DNA of 64,000 bases from Arctopsyche grandis. Taxonomy: Eukaryota; Arthropoda; Insecta; Trichoptera; Hydropsychidae. The stretch spans positions 2,356,001 through 2,420,000 of the forward strand of contig NC_135356.1 of the NCBI RefSeq assembly GCF_051622035.1, given 5' to 3'. Below the pieces are notes generated by a model that saw nothing but the letters and a program-made list of their open reading frames with translations, was not told the origin of the DNA and did no database searches. The stretch's first letter is position 1; each line of letters opens with the position of its first letter. This document shows positions 12,001 to 21,745 of the stretch, piece by piece. Both the position numbers and the translations under genes were made by a program.

Positions 12001-13507
12001 TTATGACTTAAGAAAAAAAATAGTTTGACTGAGAAAGCAATGACCCAATAAACATTTGGTATTATGTTTTTCGTAAAATAAAAACAACCATCTGGATCCT
12101 TTAATCTTCCAGCCACATCACATCTTCCAATTGCATATAACAGTATCAAATAATTAAAAAAACTGATTTTAATTCACATTTTAATGAAAAAACTGTTGAA
12201 AATTGGGCCTCGGGTGGAAAATAGTACCATTAGAGTAAATGTACCAATGAATAACCGTTAAAAATATATTTGAAATCAGGTTTTGATTATTTTAAGCATA
12301 GGAATGTATTTGAAGTATAGTTCGAATATTTTAAATTGTAATTATTGTCTTATGAAAATGTATATACATATAATAATTAACATTAATATTAAAAAAAACC
12401 GGATTCAGTTTTGCAGCTTAAACATTTGAACAAATAACAAAAAAATATATGGATGATTACAAAATAAAGAAAGAACACATTTTTAAAAACTTGTGTCAAA
12501 TAGTCATAAAATACGAATACTGTTTATAATATTAATATTTCAACTTGTTCTGTAGTTTTTTTTTTTTTGTATTAGAAGTGTATCGTCAAAACATGATGCT
12601 ATTTTCAAATATATTCAATTCGGTCATTCATAAGGGGTCCCAAAACCTATGACACAATTGTAAAGTGAGATTGTATTTAAGTTCTTAATTAATGTAGTTT
12701 GTAATTAGTGGACTTATATACAAATATTGGATTAGGATAAGACTTCTTAAAAAGTAGCACCTTTCCCACCGTGTATGGACATACATACGAGTATATGCAG
12801 CGACGGGCACACAAAACACCAAACCACAGCAAACAAAATAGACCTCCTCGCGAAGTATATTTCATCACTGAGCACGTATACAATATTTAAATCGCATGTG
12901 TAATAAATCTTGTACAGCAGTTTGTAACGCATCAATCATATTGGCACCAGCAGCACTCGCAACCAAACCAGGCCGACGGCAGATTGAAACATCAATTTAA
13001 CGTTGTCGTCTAATATTTACACTCGACTCATGTGCTTCGTTTCGTTTCTTTTGCAGGAATCGTAGTGCCAAACATTATCGTCATCGTGTGTCACCGGACT
13101 GCAACACGGTGGCCTCGTTCGACTCGTCCAGCTCCGAGTCCAGGAACGGGCTGAACCGTTACTACCGACAGGCCTGGGAGAACCTGCACGAATCGGCCGG
13201 CTCCAAGGCCGCTCTCAAATCCCTGAACCACTCTCCGCTGAAGCGCCGGGAAACACTGGACGATCCAATCTCATACAGGAATGCCCATCACCGAGTCAGC
13301 AACGAGGGTATGAGGGACGGCTCCGAACTGGTCATATCCGATGTGGCGGCCTATCCCCCCAGGGGTCAACACGACAAGAGAAGACACCACCATCATCATC
13401 ATCATCACGACCCCCACTCGAGCACACGTCACAAAGAATGGAGTGGACGGGAGAAAGACCGAGATCGGGACTCACGCTCCAACCACAACCATAAAAATCG
13501 ATATTAA
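1..13507 (+). CDS. Selectin-like transmembrane receptor (FTP + C-type lectin + 3 sushi domains), 5'-partial
   Basis: Coding exons read by splice phase: 3-180, 272-704, 7186-7394, 7570-7746, 8403-8582, 8690-8869, 9064-9526, 13057-13507. They join in frame to 756 residues ending at TAA 13505-13507; the 5' end is off the window. Domains in order: FTP/fucolectin (about residues 1-145; PWWYVNL and LVRLDFGKPC), C-type lectin domain (about 149-273; CYIFYNRQ, WMGVERDQND, WLWSDTNC, NFIC), three CCP/sushi modules, one per exon (274-332, 333-392, 393-452; four Cys each plus a Trp or Phe near the last Cys), a Thr/Pro-rich stalk, a membrane helix (about 578-604) followed by Arg-Arg, and a 150-residue cytoplasmic tail rich in Ser, Arg and His (His8 run). 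This architecture is that of insect furrowed/CG9095-type proteins, cell-surface lectins of the epithelium. The usual QPD/EPN sugar-binding triplet is absent (LPGG stands there), so Ca-dependent sugar binding is doubtful. Which orthologue it is cannot be settled from the partial sequence. Confidence 0.92.
781..1377. mobile_element. MITE, GGG-terminal family, copy 1
   Basis: A 597-bp copy of the repeat found inverted at 32565-33183 and truncated at 40547-40820. It begins GGGTACGACTTAACTG and ends CGTTTAAATTGTCCC, so the ends are imperfect inverted repeats. It contains the shared string GCAGTCTTCCGCTATTGAC. The 9 bases on each side are only roughly alike (CTTAAAAGT, TCTTTAAAA), so the target duplication is decayed here, whereas the 32565 copy has an exact one. 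It has no coding capacity. Confidence 0.75.
3663..3981 (-). mobile_element. tRNA-derived SINE (AACCAGCAGAAT head)
   Basis: Read on the minus strand it starts TTAACCAGAACAATAGACTA, has a polymerase III A box (TAGTGGTTAGCATA) and B box (GGGTTCAAATCCC), then a body with CCTATCAGAGTTTGGCAG and a tail ending ACCTGTTAGACCTTCCTGG. The same head recurs at 57399 and the same tail at 18862, 19318 and 19497. These internal promoter boxes are the mark of a tRNA-derived SINE. Confidence 0.8.
4120..4332 (-). other. Unexplained 70-codon ORF in lectin intron
   Basis: An open frame read from the minus strand gives a protein with WDQMSWEYISEYVTITIG and a basic stretch RRRRCPERPAP. Its base composition is more GC-rich than the surrounding intron, which suggests a coding past. 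It has no recognisable motif, no clear splice sites and no start context. It could be a fragment of a transposon protein; I do not recognise it. Confidence 0.25.
5095..5960. repeat. Degenerate tandem array, about 145-bp unit
   Basis: The motif CTACTTCCGGTT or a close variant recurs at about 5103, 5244, 5408, 5550, 5695 and 5844, a spacing of roughly 142-165 bp. Each is followed by AT-rich sequence with phrases such as GAAATTTCAGTTCGATA. The array runs into a segment near 5985-6100 (GTGAAAACGTGATCAGTAAT, TTCGAATCCGTC) that looks like the tail of the same interspersed repeat. It is non-coding. Confidence 0.6.
8156..8252. repeat. Small foldback repeat (TTTTTCATTCCAAATT family)
   Basis: Inverted arms are seen: GGTTGACCCTTTTTCATTCC on the left and GGGTCAATTTGGAATGAAAA on the right, with further alternations of TTTGAAATG between. 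The same vocabulary builds hairpins at 22617-22792 and 31990-32075. It lies in an intron between the first and second sushi exons of the lectin gene. Confidence 0.65.
9527..13056 (+). other. Last intron of the lectin gene (content note)
   Basis: A 3.5-kb intron between the membrane-helix exon and the cytoplasmic-tail exon; donor GAG|GTAAGT, acceptor TTTTGCAG|GAATCG. It is mostly plain AT-rich sequence. Two things stand out: a GC-rich open segment at 11173-11420, listed separately, and a near-duplicated stretch at 11735-11935 (GACTAAATCCAATGCGGACA, then GGCTAAATCCGATGCAGACA), a tandem duplication of about 90 bp. Confidence 0.7.
11173..11420. other. GC-rich open segment inside lectin intron, function unknown
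   Basis: About 240 bp of GC-rich sequence in an AT-rich intron, open in more than one frame. On the plus strand one frame reads PRKKHMLPPARDVPSRWY and ends at TAG near 11408; a minus-strand frame starting at 11364 is also open. Splice sites are not convincing. Candidates are an alternative 3' exon giving a different cytoplasmic tail, or a fragment of a mobile element (the trailing GCGGGCTTCGCTAAG is typical of insect repeats). I cannot choose between them. Confidence 0.3.
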
Positions 13508-13742
13508 AACTGTGAATTCATATCAAATCAATCTTTTTTAAACAACCACAGCCAAAAACAAACGATGAATTCTCCATTTTCAAAAGTCAAATCTCCATAG
13601 GAAAACTTAAGTATATACGTAATACATTTAAATTCAATATTTATAGAAAGTGGGGTCGAAAGCAATTATACGATTCGTGTTTTTAAATGAACATTCAATT
13701 TGAAATGCCAATATGCATAAACTACATTGGATAGTATCTTAT

Positions 13743-14147
13743 GTGCCACTTTAGTATGCGGTCTACCTTCATATATTTACTTTGGTATGCGATCTACCTT
13801 TAATATACGGTCTCACTGTCTCAATTCTCACGTGTGCCACTGAGATTGAATAATACCGACCTAATAATCTTAAATGAATAAGGCCAACCTTAACTTAACC
13901 TAACCTAACCGAACCTTAAACAAATAGGTGTTTTTAAGATATTTTTTTTTTTTTGTGAAAATATTGATGAAATAAATCTTAGCATAAATAACACCTATTT
14001 ATTTAAGGATCAGGTTAGGTTAGGTTAAGTTGGAGTTGGCCCTATAAAAAACAAAAATTATAATAAACAGTCGTTGCTACGATACAAATAATAAAAAAAT
14101 AGTCGAATGCGATTCAAAGGTAGATCGCATACTACTAAAGTGGCACC
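13743..14147. mobile_element. Foldback MITE (GTGCCACTTTAGTATGCG termini)
   Basis: Terminal inverted repeats GTGCCACTTTAGTATGCG (left) and its complement ending ACTAAAGTGGCACC (right), with GATCTACCTT/AAGGTAGATC next to them. A second inner inverted repeat carries AACTTAACCTAACCTAACC and GGTTAGGTTAGGTTAAG around a poly-T tract. The flanks GTATCTTAT and GTATTTTAT match at 8 of 9 positions, suggesting a 9-bp target duplication. A related partial copy lies at 50925-51150. Confidence 0.7.
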
Positions 14148-14156
14148 GTATTTTAT

Positions 14157-17100
14157 TATAAAGTCATTTTTTTGAAGATTGGGTGAGATTTTCCATCTAA
14201 ACGTACCAAAATTCTAAGTGATTGTGCTAAGAAAAATGATAGATTATGTCTGAAAATCTGCTTAAGTTTGCTTGCTTAAAAAATGACTGTACATAACATA
14301 ATGCTTTTATACAACTGATGAACATTTACTTTTCAGTTCAAATATTCATTTACAAGATACTAATCGTGTATTTGTTTCCGTCGCCATCTTATACTTTCGC
14401 TGATTACTTATGAATTAGTTAAGTCAGTTAAATTTTAACTATTTAAACTATGAATATGTTGCTGTTACAATGCCATTTAACTGCAATAAGGTGCAGTGGC
14501 GTAGCAATTAAAAACAAAAAATATATTTTTATATAAGATTTAATTAGAACATGCATATATGCATGTATGATGAAGCTTTAGTGGAGAATGGAAATGAAAA
14601 TTTGCCTTTAAAAGATGTGCATAATAATCTGTGGAGTCGTAGTCGTGTCCTGTAACGTGAAGCCAATGTTGTTACGCCACTATTGTAAGTGCACACGATG
14701 AGTTTAGATATAGGTATGTTTAAACAATATATGATAAATAATTAAATAAATACACATACCTGCATATACACTTATAATATCGTAGTTAACATTTTTAGCT
14801 TGAATTTACATTGTATAAATTTATAGCTTATAAATAATATATAGGTTTAATGTAAAATATGTAAATGTACTAGTTTTATGTAAAGCGAACTTCCATTAAT
14901 TTATAATCTCTCGGTCTGAAGTAAAATTGAAAACGAATAACTACAATTTGTAATTATTTTGATTCTACTACTAAACGTACTTTTGTCTATTTAGCATATA
15001 CTCATTCATAGGAAACTGTCCTAGTTTCGTATGAATGTGTATTTTGCGATAAATCCCTTCCCCTTTTCACTATAGAAAGTGAACACGAGTGGAATATAAC
15101 ATTAATGGAAGTTAAAACAGCCTTTAATTGGTGACGCTGCTTAATCGATGGATTCAGCATGCATTGTAGGTTTATTAAGCGTGCTGAATACTCGGAATAA
15201 GCCGTCTTATGCGTGCAATAAACAATTATGTTCAAATTCGTATGTTTTTGTTGATTTTTGACAGTACATATACATTAAAGTGACCGTTTGTACTGGTTTT
15301 ACCATTACAGTGCTGGTTTTTTTGGGTAGCCGCTCGGTAGAATCCTCGGGTTGGGCCTGTTTATATACATTGAAATAGATTTTTTCATTTTCATAAATGT
15401 GCATCAACGATTTGCTAATGTTCATCAACGCTTTTAATTATTCAGGTATTTGGAAATGTTCTGGTTTAGTCACATAATCTAAAAATATGTAAAATGGTCA
15501 CGTTAATATGCATACATATGTACATGTGTATAAGGTAATGATTCCATTCACCGTTACCAAGTTTTTCTTGTAAGTATTTAAGAGAAAAGAATTTTTTTTA
15601 ATTATTTCAAATATCAAAAGCTTACACGTCTGAACTTCATCTATTAAAAGCTAAGAGCTTTAATATTTAATATTGAAAAAATAACTTTTATTCTCATTTG
15701 AATGAAAAAGCTGACAAGGATCGAGTCGCGGTGGTGAATGGTTTCGTAAACTTGTGTCATTTAAATTTAAATTTGCTTATTGCACGAAATAGACGAGACA
15801 ATGCATAAAATAAAGCTCTTTTAATCATCATCTCATACATCTTGTGAGATGATGCATTAGAACGCTATAACCGAGGGCTCGATTTAAGGTTTCAGATATA
15901 TCACTCTATATTTAACCATAATTATTGTTTAAATATAAATTATTATGTACTTTTTTCCACTGACGTTTATACAAAATATATTATATATTTTTAAGAAATT
16001 TAAATCAAATATCCCTTTCTTTGTGTTTTTAATTATTATTTTTTTTTTTTAATAAACAATGTGCTAGACTATTTATTCATGCTGAAATTTGTAAATCATG
16101 AATTGAAATTTTAAATTTCTTTGATTCATTCAGAGACGATTGAAGCAGCAGCTTACTGTTGACACTATCCATTGTATAATTTAATTTATTTGTATAGAAT
16201 ATATGTATTTAGTTGTTACATTCGAATGTTAAGGTAATATAAGACATTTTCGACACGTCAAATATATTGATAGTTTACAAATGATGTTAGTGCCATTACA
16301 AAGGCAACGGACAGTCGGTTTATTTGCGACGGATCGAGCGTACGGTGAAAAGACCGGGAGAGTGTCTTTTCCGATTGCTCACGTATAATATTAATATATA
16401 TATAATAATTATTGTATGTATGCAAGGGAATCGATCAATTGATTTTTGAATTTAGCATGTAAGCATTTACAATTTGGACCGTCTGTCTATCTGGGAAGTA
16501 TCCAGCTCATCACTGTGTATATAGAATGTATATTGAATCATTGCATATTATGATTGAAACGAATATGTATTTGATATTCGATCGAATTTGCATCGCTCAC
16601 TCTTCACAATCAGTAAAAATTAGCAATTCCAAAGCAATTATTTTATAAATTTCCTAATTTTTACTGCATAGAAATTTCAACTTTCACTATAAAATACCTA
16701 GGTTTATAAACACATATTTGTGTATTATACTATTTGAAGTTTATCTCTCCGCAGTGTGACCTTAATTATTTCTAAATGGGTTTTTTTTTTCCTATTACAA
16801 AACTAATACTTTTTTTTATCTTGTTTCTTCGGACTATCTTAATTTACTTATTGATTCTCTTGAATGGCTGCAAAAGAGTTATGAATAATCAATAAGTACG
16901 GTGTAAAAATTTAACTTTGGCCTTTGGTGTATAAATTTTTAACGAGTTTTAAATAATTAAGGTCACACATGTACAAACATGCGTATAATGAATTTATAAA
17001 AATATTTAATAACAATAAAAACTATAAAACTTACTATTTTTCGTTTTTTTTTTTCAACTTACCTAATGTAATCTGACGAAATGTTGGAAATTTCAGATAA

Positions 17101-17474
17101 TGCAGAAACGAGAGTGATTGAAAAATACCTATATATGTATATATAAAGATAACATGCCTCAAAATTAAGATTAGACGGCATCAACTAAGACTGATTGTAA
17201 ATGTTTACGTTGACTTTCCAAATAGAAAGATTTCAATAATAGAATCCTGAATTCAATAAATATTTGATATTCACATGAGAATTACTGCTGTCTTCGGTAA
17301 ACTTTCGCAATTCCTTTATATGTATTAAACCCAGAAGCTCAAGGCTTATCTCATATGGCCAAAGATTTAATGAAAAGTACATACGTTATCAAGGTTAAGT
17401 TGAGTTACTATATTTGTTGATATTTCACTTACATTACAATCTTGAATGTAAAATGATCTAACTCAATGAACTTA
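14157..17474. other. Intergenic DNA downstream of the lectin gene, no gene seen
   Basis: AT-rich sequence between the lectin stop codon and the solo LTR. AATAAA-type signals occur (for example near 14744 and 17013), so part may be 3' untranslated sequence of the lectin gene. No open frame longer than about 75 codons has coding character, and no RNA gene or clear repeat was recognised. Confidence 0.5.
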
Positions 17475-17478
17475 GGCT

Positions 17479-18017
17479 TGTAAGGCAGGGAAGGTATGTT
17501 GACCGTATCCCGGCCTAACGAAACACATGTTGTTTAGTTTGGAAGAGGATCGTTTATTTGTGTTCAATTGTTACAATGGCTATTGTATGTACGAAGAGGT
17601 TGAGCTTCTGAAAAGTGAGCTGGTGCGTCGCTTTATATACGTTCTGGCTTGAAGCGTGCCGTGTGCAGATGCTTTGTCTTCGTTTCCAGGACACGTGTTT
17701 TGGGGACACGTGTTGACCTGTTTTCGAGGCACGTGTCTTCGGTACACGTGTGGTTTATAGCTATGGGGTCAGCGCCAGGACGTCGTTCATTTGAGAATGG
17801 GGTCGTTTGCCACGCGTAAACGACTTTCAGGACATGTGTTGCGGTTGCCTGATGACATCACTGTTGGGTTTCGTTCGTTTTACGATCGAGCGATGAACTC
17901 TTTCTTCTGGAATGGTCGAAGGGGACGTTGCCCTTGAGTTATGCATGTTTGTACAGGATCGATGATGAGATGACTGGTTTTGATTCGTAATAGCACAAGT
18001 CGTGCTATATTCCTACA
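17479..18017 (+). mobile_element. Solo LTR of an LTR retrotransposon
   Basis: A 539-bp GC-richer block starting TGTAAGG and ending CCTACA, flanked by an exact 4-bp duplication GGCT (17475-17478 and 18018-18021). The flanking repeat sequence (GGCTTATCATCAT...) that it interrupts is found intact at 18868. Four-base duplications and TG...CA ends fit Ty3/gypsy-type elements. The 3' end, CACAAGTCGTGCTATATTCC, is shared with LTR pieces at 53450-53735 and 59478-60722. It contains four ACACGTGT or CACGTG-like E-box motifs. Confidence 0.75.
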
Positions 18018-18061
18018 GGCTTATCATCATTTTTTAGCAATAAAACGTTTCTTATATCATA

Positions 18062-18404
18062 CTAGCTGAACCCAGCATGCGTTTCAATGCCAGAATAAGG
18101 CATGCAATTCCCGTTCTCGTTTCAAGTGATGGTTGGAGCTCTATTAACGTCTCTTCAACAGCGTGTCGTCATAAACCAACTGGTAACGTGGTTACCAACG
18201 AACACATTTCCTTGACTGCACAATGGCGCTACAAACTTTCGCGTCGGTAAAATCGTAATTACAAATATTATTATTAATAGGTTTTTTCCGGTTTTTTTTC
18301 ACAGTAAGCTTCCCAGACATGCATACAACAAATCCTGAACGTTCCATCGTAATCGGTTGAGTGGTTTAGGAGCCTATACGAGGCAGACAGACAAACAGAC
18401 ATTC

Positions 18405-18410
<6 letters not shown>
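18062..18410 (+). repeat. Interspersed repeat, ACTAGCTGAACCC...ACATTCAATTTTATATA family
   Basis: It begins ACTAGCTGAACCCAGCATGC and ends with CAGACAGACAAACAGACATT followed by TA-rich sequence. An inverted copy is at 23345-23690, a partial inverted copy at 46105-46350, and related ends at 52157 and 54705-54910. The CAGACAGACA-CAATTTTATATA tail is a frequent end of non-autonomous repeats in insects; the class is not determined. Confidence 0.65.

Positions 18411-18480
<70 letters not shown>
18409..18480. repeat. (TA)n microsatellite
   Basis: About 70 bp of uninterrupted TA dinucleotides joining the tail of the preceding repeat to GATAGATATAC. Confidence 0.95.
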
Positions 18481-18481
<1 letters not shown>

Positions 18482-18490
18482 TAGATATAC

Positions 18491-18862
18491 AGTAGCGGCT
18501 CGGTGGTTGCGTTTATGTTTAGCACCGAGAGGTTACCGGGTTCGATCCCGTGCTAATGTTTAATGGTGCTGGCTAGACTTGGATATTGGTGACCCAAGTT
18601 ACAGGTTCTTCCATCAAATTGGTAAAAACAATCCTACTCGCTATGTCACAAATATCCGAATTTGATTTATGTATAATATGTCAAATTTGATGTACAAATC
18701 TAAATCCATAGATGTCTCTAGGGATTAATTATTTATTAATTTTGTGTTCTTCAGCCTCGCGAAATACAGTGATTTATGTAATAAAAATGCTGCAATGTTT
18801 GTAATTAATTGTCTAGGAAGTCGCATTGGGGTCTACCTGTCAGGCCTTCCTGGTATAATAAC
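18491..18862 (+). mobile_element. tRNA-derived SINE (AGCGGCTCGGTGG head)
   Basis: The head AGTAGCGGCTCGGTGG supplies an A box and GGGTTCGATCCCG a B box. The body contains GACCCAAGTTACAGGTTCTT, and the tail has AATGCTGCAATGTTTGTAAT then CAGGCCTTCCTGG. The tail is shared with the next SINE and with 3663-3981, although the heads differ: different tRNA-like promoters sit on a common body. Confidence 0.8.
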
Positions 18863-18910
18863 TTAGGCTTATCATCATCTTTTAGCAGCAAAACGTTTCT
18901 TATATTATAC

Positions 18911-19318
18911 AGCCAGCAGCATGGCTCATTGGTAGATCTTTTGCCTAACACCGAGAGGTCGCCGGGTTTGAATCCGTGAGTTGACCACGATAAGAGTATA
19001 TTATCTGTAATGCTGCCGGTCATACTTGGATATTTGTGACTCCAAGTCGATCGTTTCCTATCAGAGCTTGCCAAATTTTCAGATTTCATTGTTGAAATGG
19101 TTCCCAATTAAATTGGTTAAAAACCTTCCCACTTCCTATGTCACCACTAATTGAAGTATGATTTATGTACGAGTTTAATATTCATAGATGTCACGTCAAT
19201 TTCGAGTCTTTTAGCGTCTCGTAATTCAGCGACTTGTGTGTAATAAAAATGCTGCATTGCTTGTAATTGGCTAGGAAGGCGCATTGGGGTTTACCTGTCG
19301 GGCCTTCCTGATATATGT
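18911..19318 (+). mobile_element. tRNA-derived SINE (AGCATGGCTCATTGG head)
   Basis: A box TGGCTCATTGGTAG and B box GGGTTTGAATCC, 45-50 bp apart as in tRNA genes. The body carries TGTGACTCCAAGTCGATCGT and TTTCATTGTTGAAATGGTTC, and the tail CTAGGAAGGCGCATTGGGG with GTCGGGCCTTCCTG. A further isolated tail fragment lies at about 19455-19500. Confidence 0.8.
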
Positions 19319-20059
19319 ACATATGTATATCTACATATATAAAAATTAAATTAAAATAACGACTAAAATCATGCACTTTGATGGTTTATGTTCGTTAAAT
19401 GATTTTAATATATGTACATATTATAAATAAATAAAACTTTGGTCTAAAGACTTAACAGGTAAACGCATTGGGGCTTACTTGTTAGACCTTCCTGGTATGT
19501 ACATATATTTATTTATTGAAAAATGAACAGGCCTCAGATGTAGAAATTCGTAAAAATAAAGGATAAATATAACAAAATAACACCTGAGGCCTATTATAGA
19601 TTAAACATTATGTGATATAATATAATTAGATAAAGAATATATAATAGAAATGAATCAATCAATCAAGACTCCTGATGGCAGTCCTGAGTTGATGTAAGGA
19701 AACACCGAATAGATCAACCTCATTCAGCTCCCCGTTAAGCATACAATAAACACGCTGTAGATAGGAATATTTTAGGTACATATATATGTATACGTATGTA
19801 AAATAAATAAATAATTTATATTTCTTAAATGTACAGTTTCTTATATACATATACATAGTGGTCCAAATGTCAAGCGTGAGGTTTAAGGAGTTGATAATGT
19901 TTTTATCAATGAAACTATGTATTTTATTATCAAGAGATTTTTCAAGTGTAATTTTAGTAAAGGAATAACAAATGAATAAACATAATTTTATTTTAAACAT
20001 GGCAAGTTCATTTTTTCGACAAGAATTCTCCTTTGACATTTTAATTATGTACCTATGTA

Positions 20060-20905
20060 TATACATATATGATCACATTAAGTTATAGTGAAAAGCCGTA
20101 TAAAGAGAGGTATACACAGTGTGGGTGTATTTACATTAACTTGCTAATATTCAAATACAAGAGAAATTATTTAGGAGTAACGTTCAATAAAAGAATGAGA
20201 TGGGCACCTCAATTGAGGCAGCGAAATGCAAAGCGATGCGGGGTATATCCTCAATATATCCAATATTTAATCGCCATAGTTCTTTATCAACGCTAAATAA
20301 AGTAAAATTATATCGCGCGCTCATATTACCATTATTAATCTATGCTTCACCTGTATGGAATAACGCCTCGAATACTAACCTTTCCAAGCTCCAAGTAATA
20401 CAAAATAAATCCCTAAAAATAATTTATAATACACCCATATATACTAACCTGAAAAAACTGCATGCCATATATAATATTCCGTTTGTTACAGACGTTACTA
20501 ACAAACTAACCAGTAGATTCTATGACAGAATCACTAATAACCATACTAACACACTTGTGAAGAGTCTCAGTGATTACAACAAAATGTCTATACCCTTCAG
20601 GTATAAACACAGATTACCTAAACACAATCTGCTTTAGGTCATCGACTTTAGAGAGTCTTTAATTCATATTATGTATTAGATGTATTATGAACATTTATAA
20701 GGATTGTAAATAGGTTTTTGAGCTCTTTTTCCTATTATGATTTAGATTAACATTAGAATAATATAATACTGAGATTACTAACCAAATTAAATTAAAATTG
20801 TAAAATAGAAAATGATCAGTAGATCAGTAGCTATTAAAATAGATATAAGATGTATTGTGAACATAATTTCGTAATAATAAAAAGCATTTAATAAAAAAAA
20901 AAAAA
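20060..20905 (+). mobile_element. Jockey-like LINE 3' end (reverse transcriptase C-terminus)
   Basis: Frames from 20069 and 20200 together read as the end of a non-LTR reverse transcriptase: YLGVTFNKRMRWAPQ, then LYRALILPLLIYASPVW and KLQVIQNKSLKIIYNTP, ending at TAG near 20637. A frameshift separates the two parts. A 3' untranslated region follows with GATCAGTAGATCAGTAGCT and a poly-A tail near 20892. It is a dead 5'-truncated copy. Confidence 0.85.
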
Positions 20906-20944
20906 ACTAATTGAAAAACACACATTATCTGATATACTATTTTT

Positions 20945-21430
20945 ATTATTGGGTTTTAAAATATGATAACATCAAACATCCGGTTTATGTTATGTATATA
21001 ATACCTATTATTTAATGTGATTTTTAAATGATTTTTATTATTACTAAATTATGTTCACAATGTCTTATATCTATTTTAATAGCTACTGATGTACAGATCA
21101 TTTTCTATTTTACAATTTTAATTTAATTTTGTTAGTAATCTTAGTATTATATTATTCTAATGTTAATGTACAGCTTAATAGGAAAAAGAGCCCAAAAACC
21201 AATTTACAATTCTTATAAATGCTCATAATAAATCGAATACATAATATGAATTAAAGACTATCTAAAGTCGATGACCTAAAGCAGATTGTGTTTAGGTAAT
21301 CTGTGTGTTATACCTGAAGGGTATAGACATTTTGATGTCATCACCGAGACTCATTTCACAAGTGTGTTAGTATGGTTATTAGTGATTCTGTCATAGAATC
21401 TACTGGTTACTTTGTTAGTATGTTAGTATG
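20945..21430 (-). mobile_element. Inverted copy of the jockey-like LINE 3' end
   Basis: The minus strand repeats the C-terminal coding end and 3' untranslated region of the element at 20060-20905 (plus-strand text GATGACCTAAAGCAGATTGT and AGCTACTGATGTACAGATCA). The two copies lie tail to tail with about 50 bp between them, forming an inverted repeat with arms of roughly 400 bp. Confidence 0.8.
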
Positions 21431-21745
21431 TCAATAATCACCGAACCATATTTATGTACAATAAATTAAAGAAAATAATGATTGACTTCTCAAACTCAAC
21501 TGTGGCATATTTAGCCCACTCTGTATAGTTAAAAAAGTGCTCGAAATCGAGTATGCTTGATCCGGAAGTGTGGTGGGTAGATTTCGCAGGGCACCGTGGG
21601 CGTTCAACACTGCCCACTAACTTTGACCGGAAGTGTTCCAAAGCCGGGAAGGGGTCAAATGAAATATGGGGGGGGGGTTGGCGAGATATGGATACGATGT
21701 GAACGACATTCGGTCACAGACAACGGTAAAGATTACCGCGTCACC

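Noticed and set aside
13870-14040. Possible interstitial telomere (AACCTAACCTAACC and GGTTAGGTTAGG)
   Set aside because: Only two to three imperfect units per side, in inverted arrangement inside a MITE; not a telomeric array.
18540-18550. tRNA gene call from B-box-like GGTTCGATCCC
   Set aside because: No acceptor-stem pairing or anticodon arm can be drawn, and the sequence continues into a repeated SINE body.
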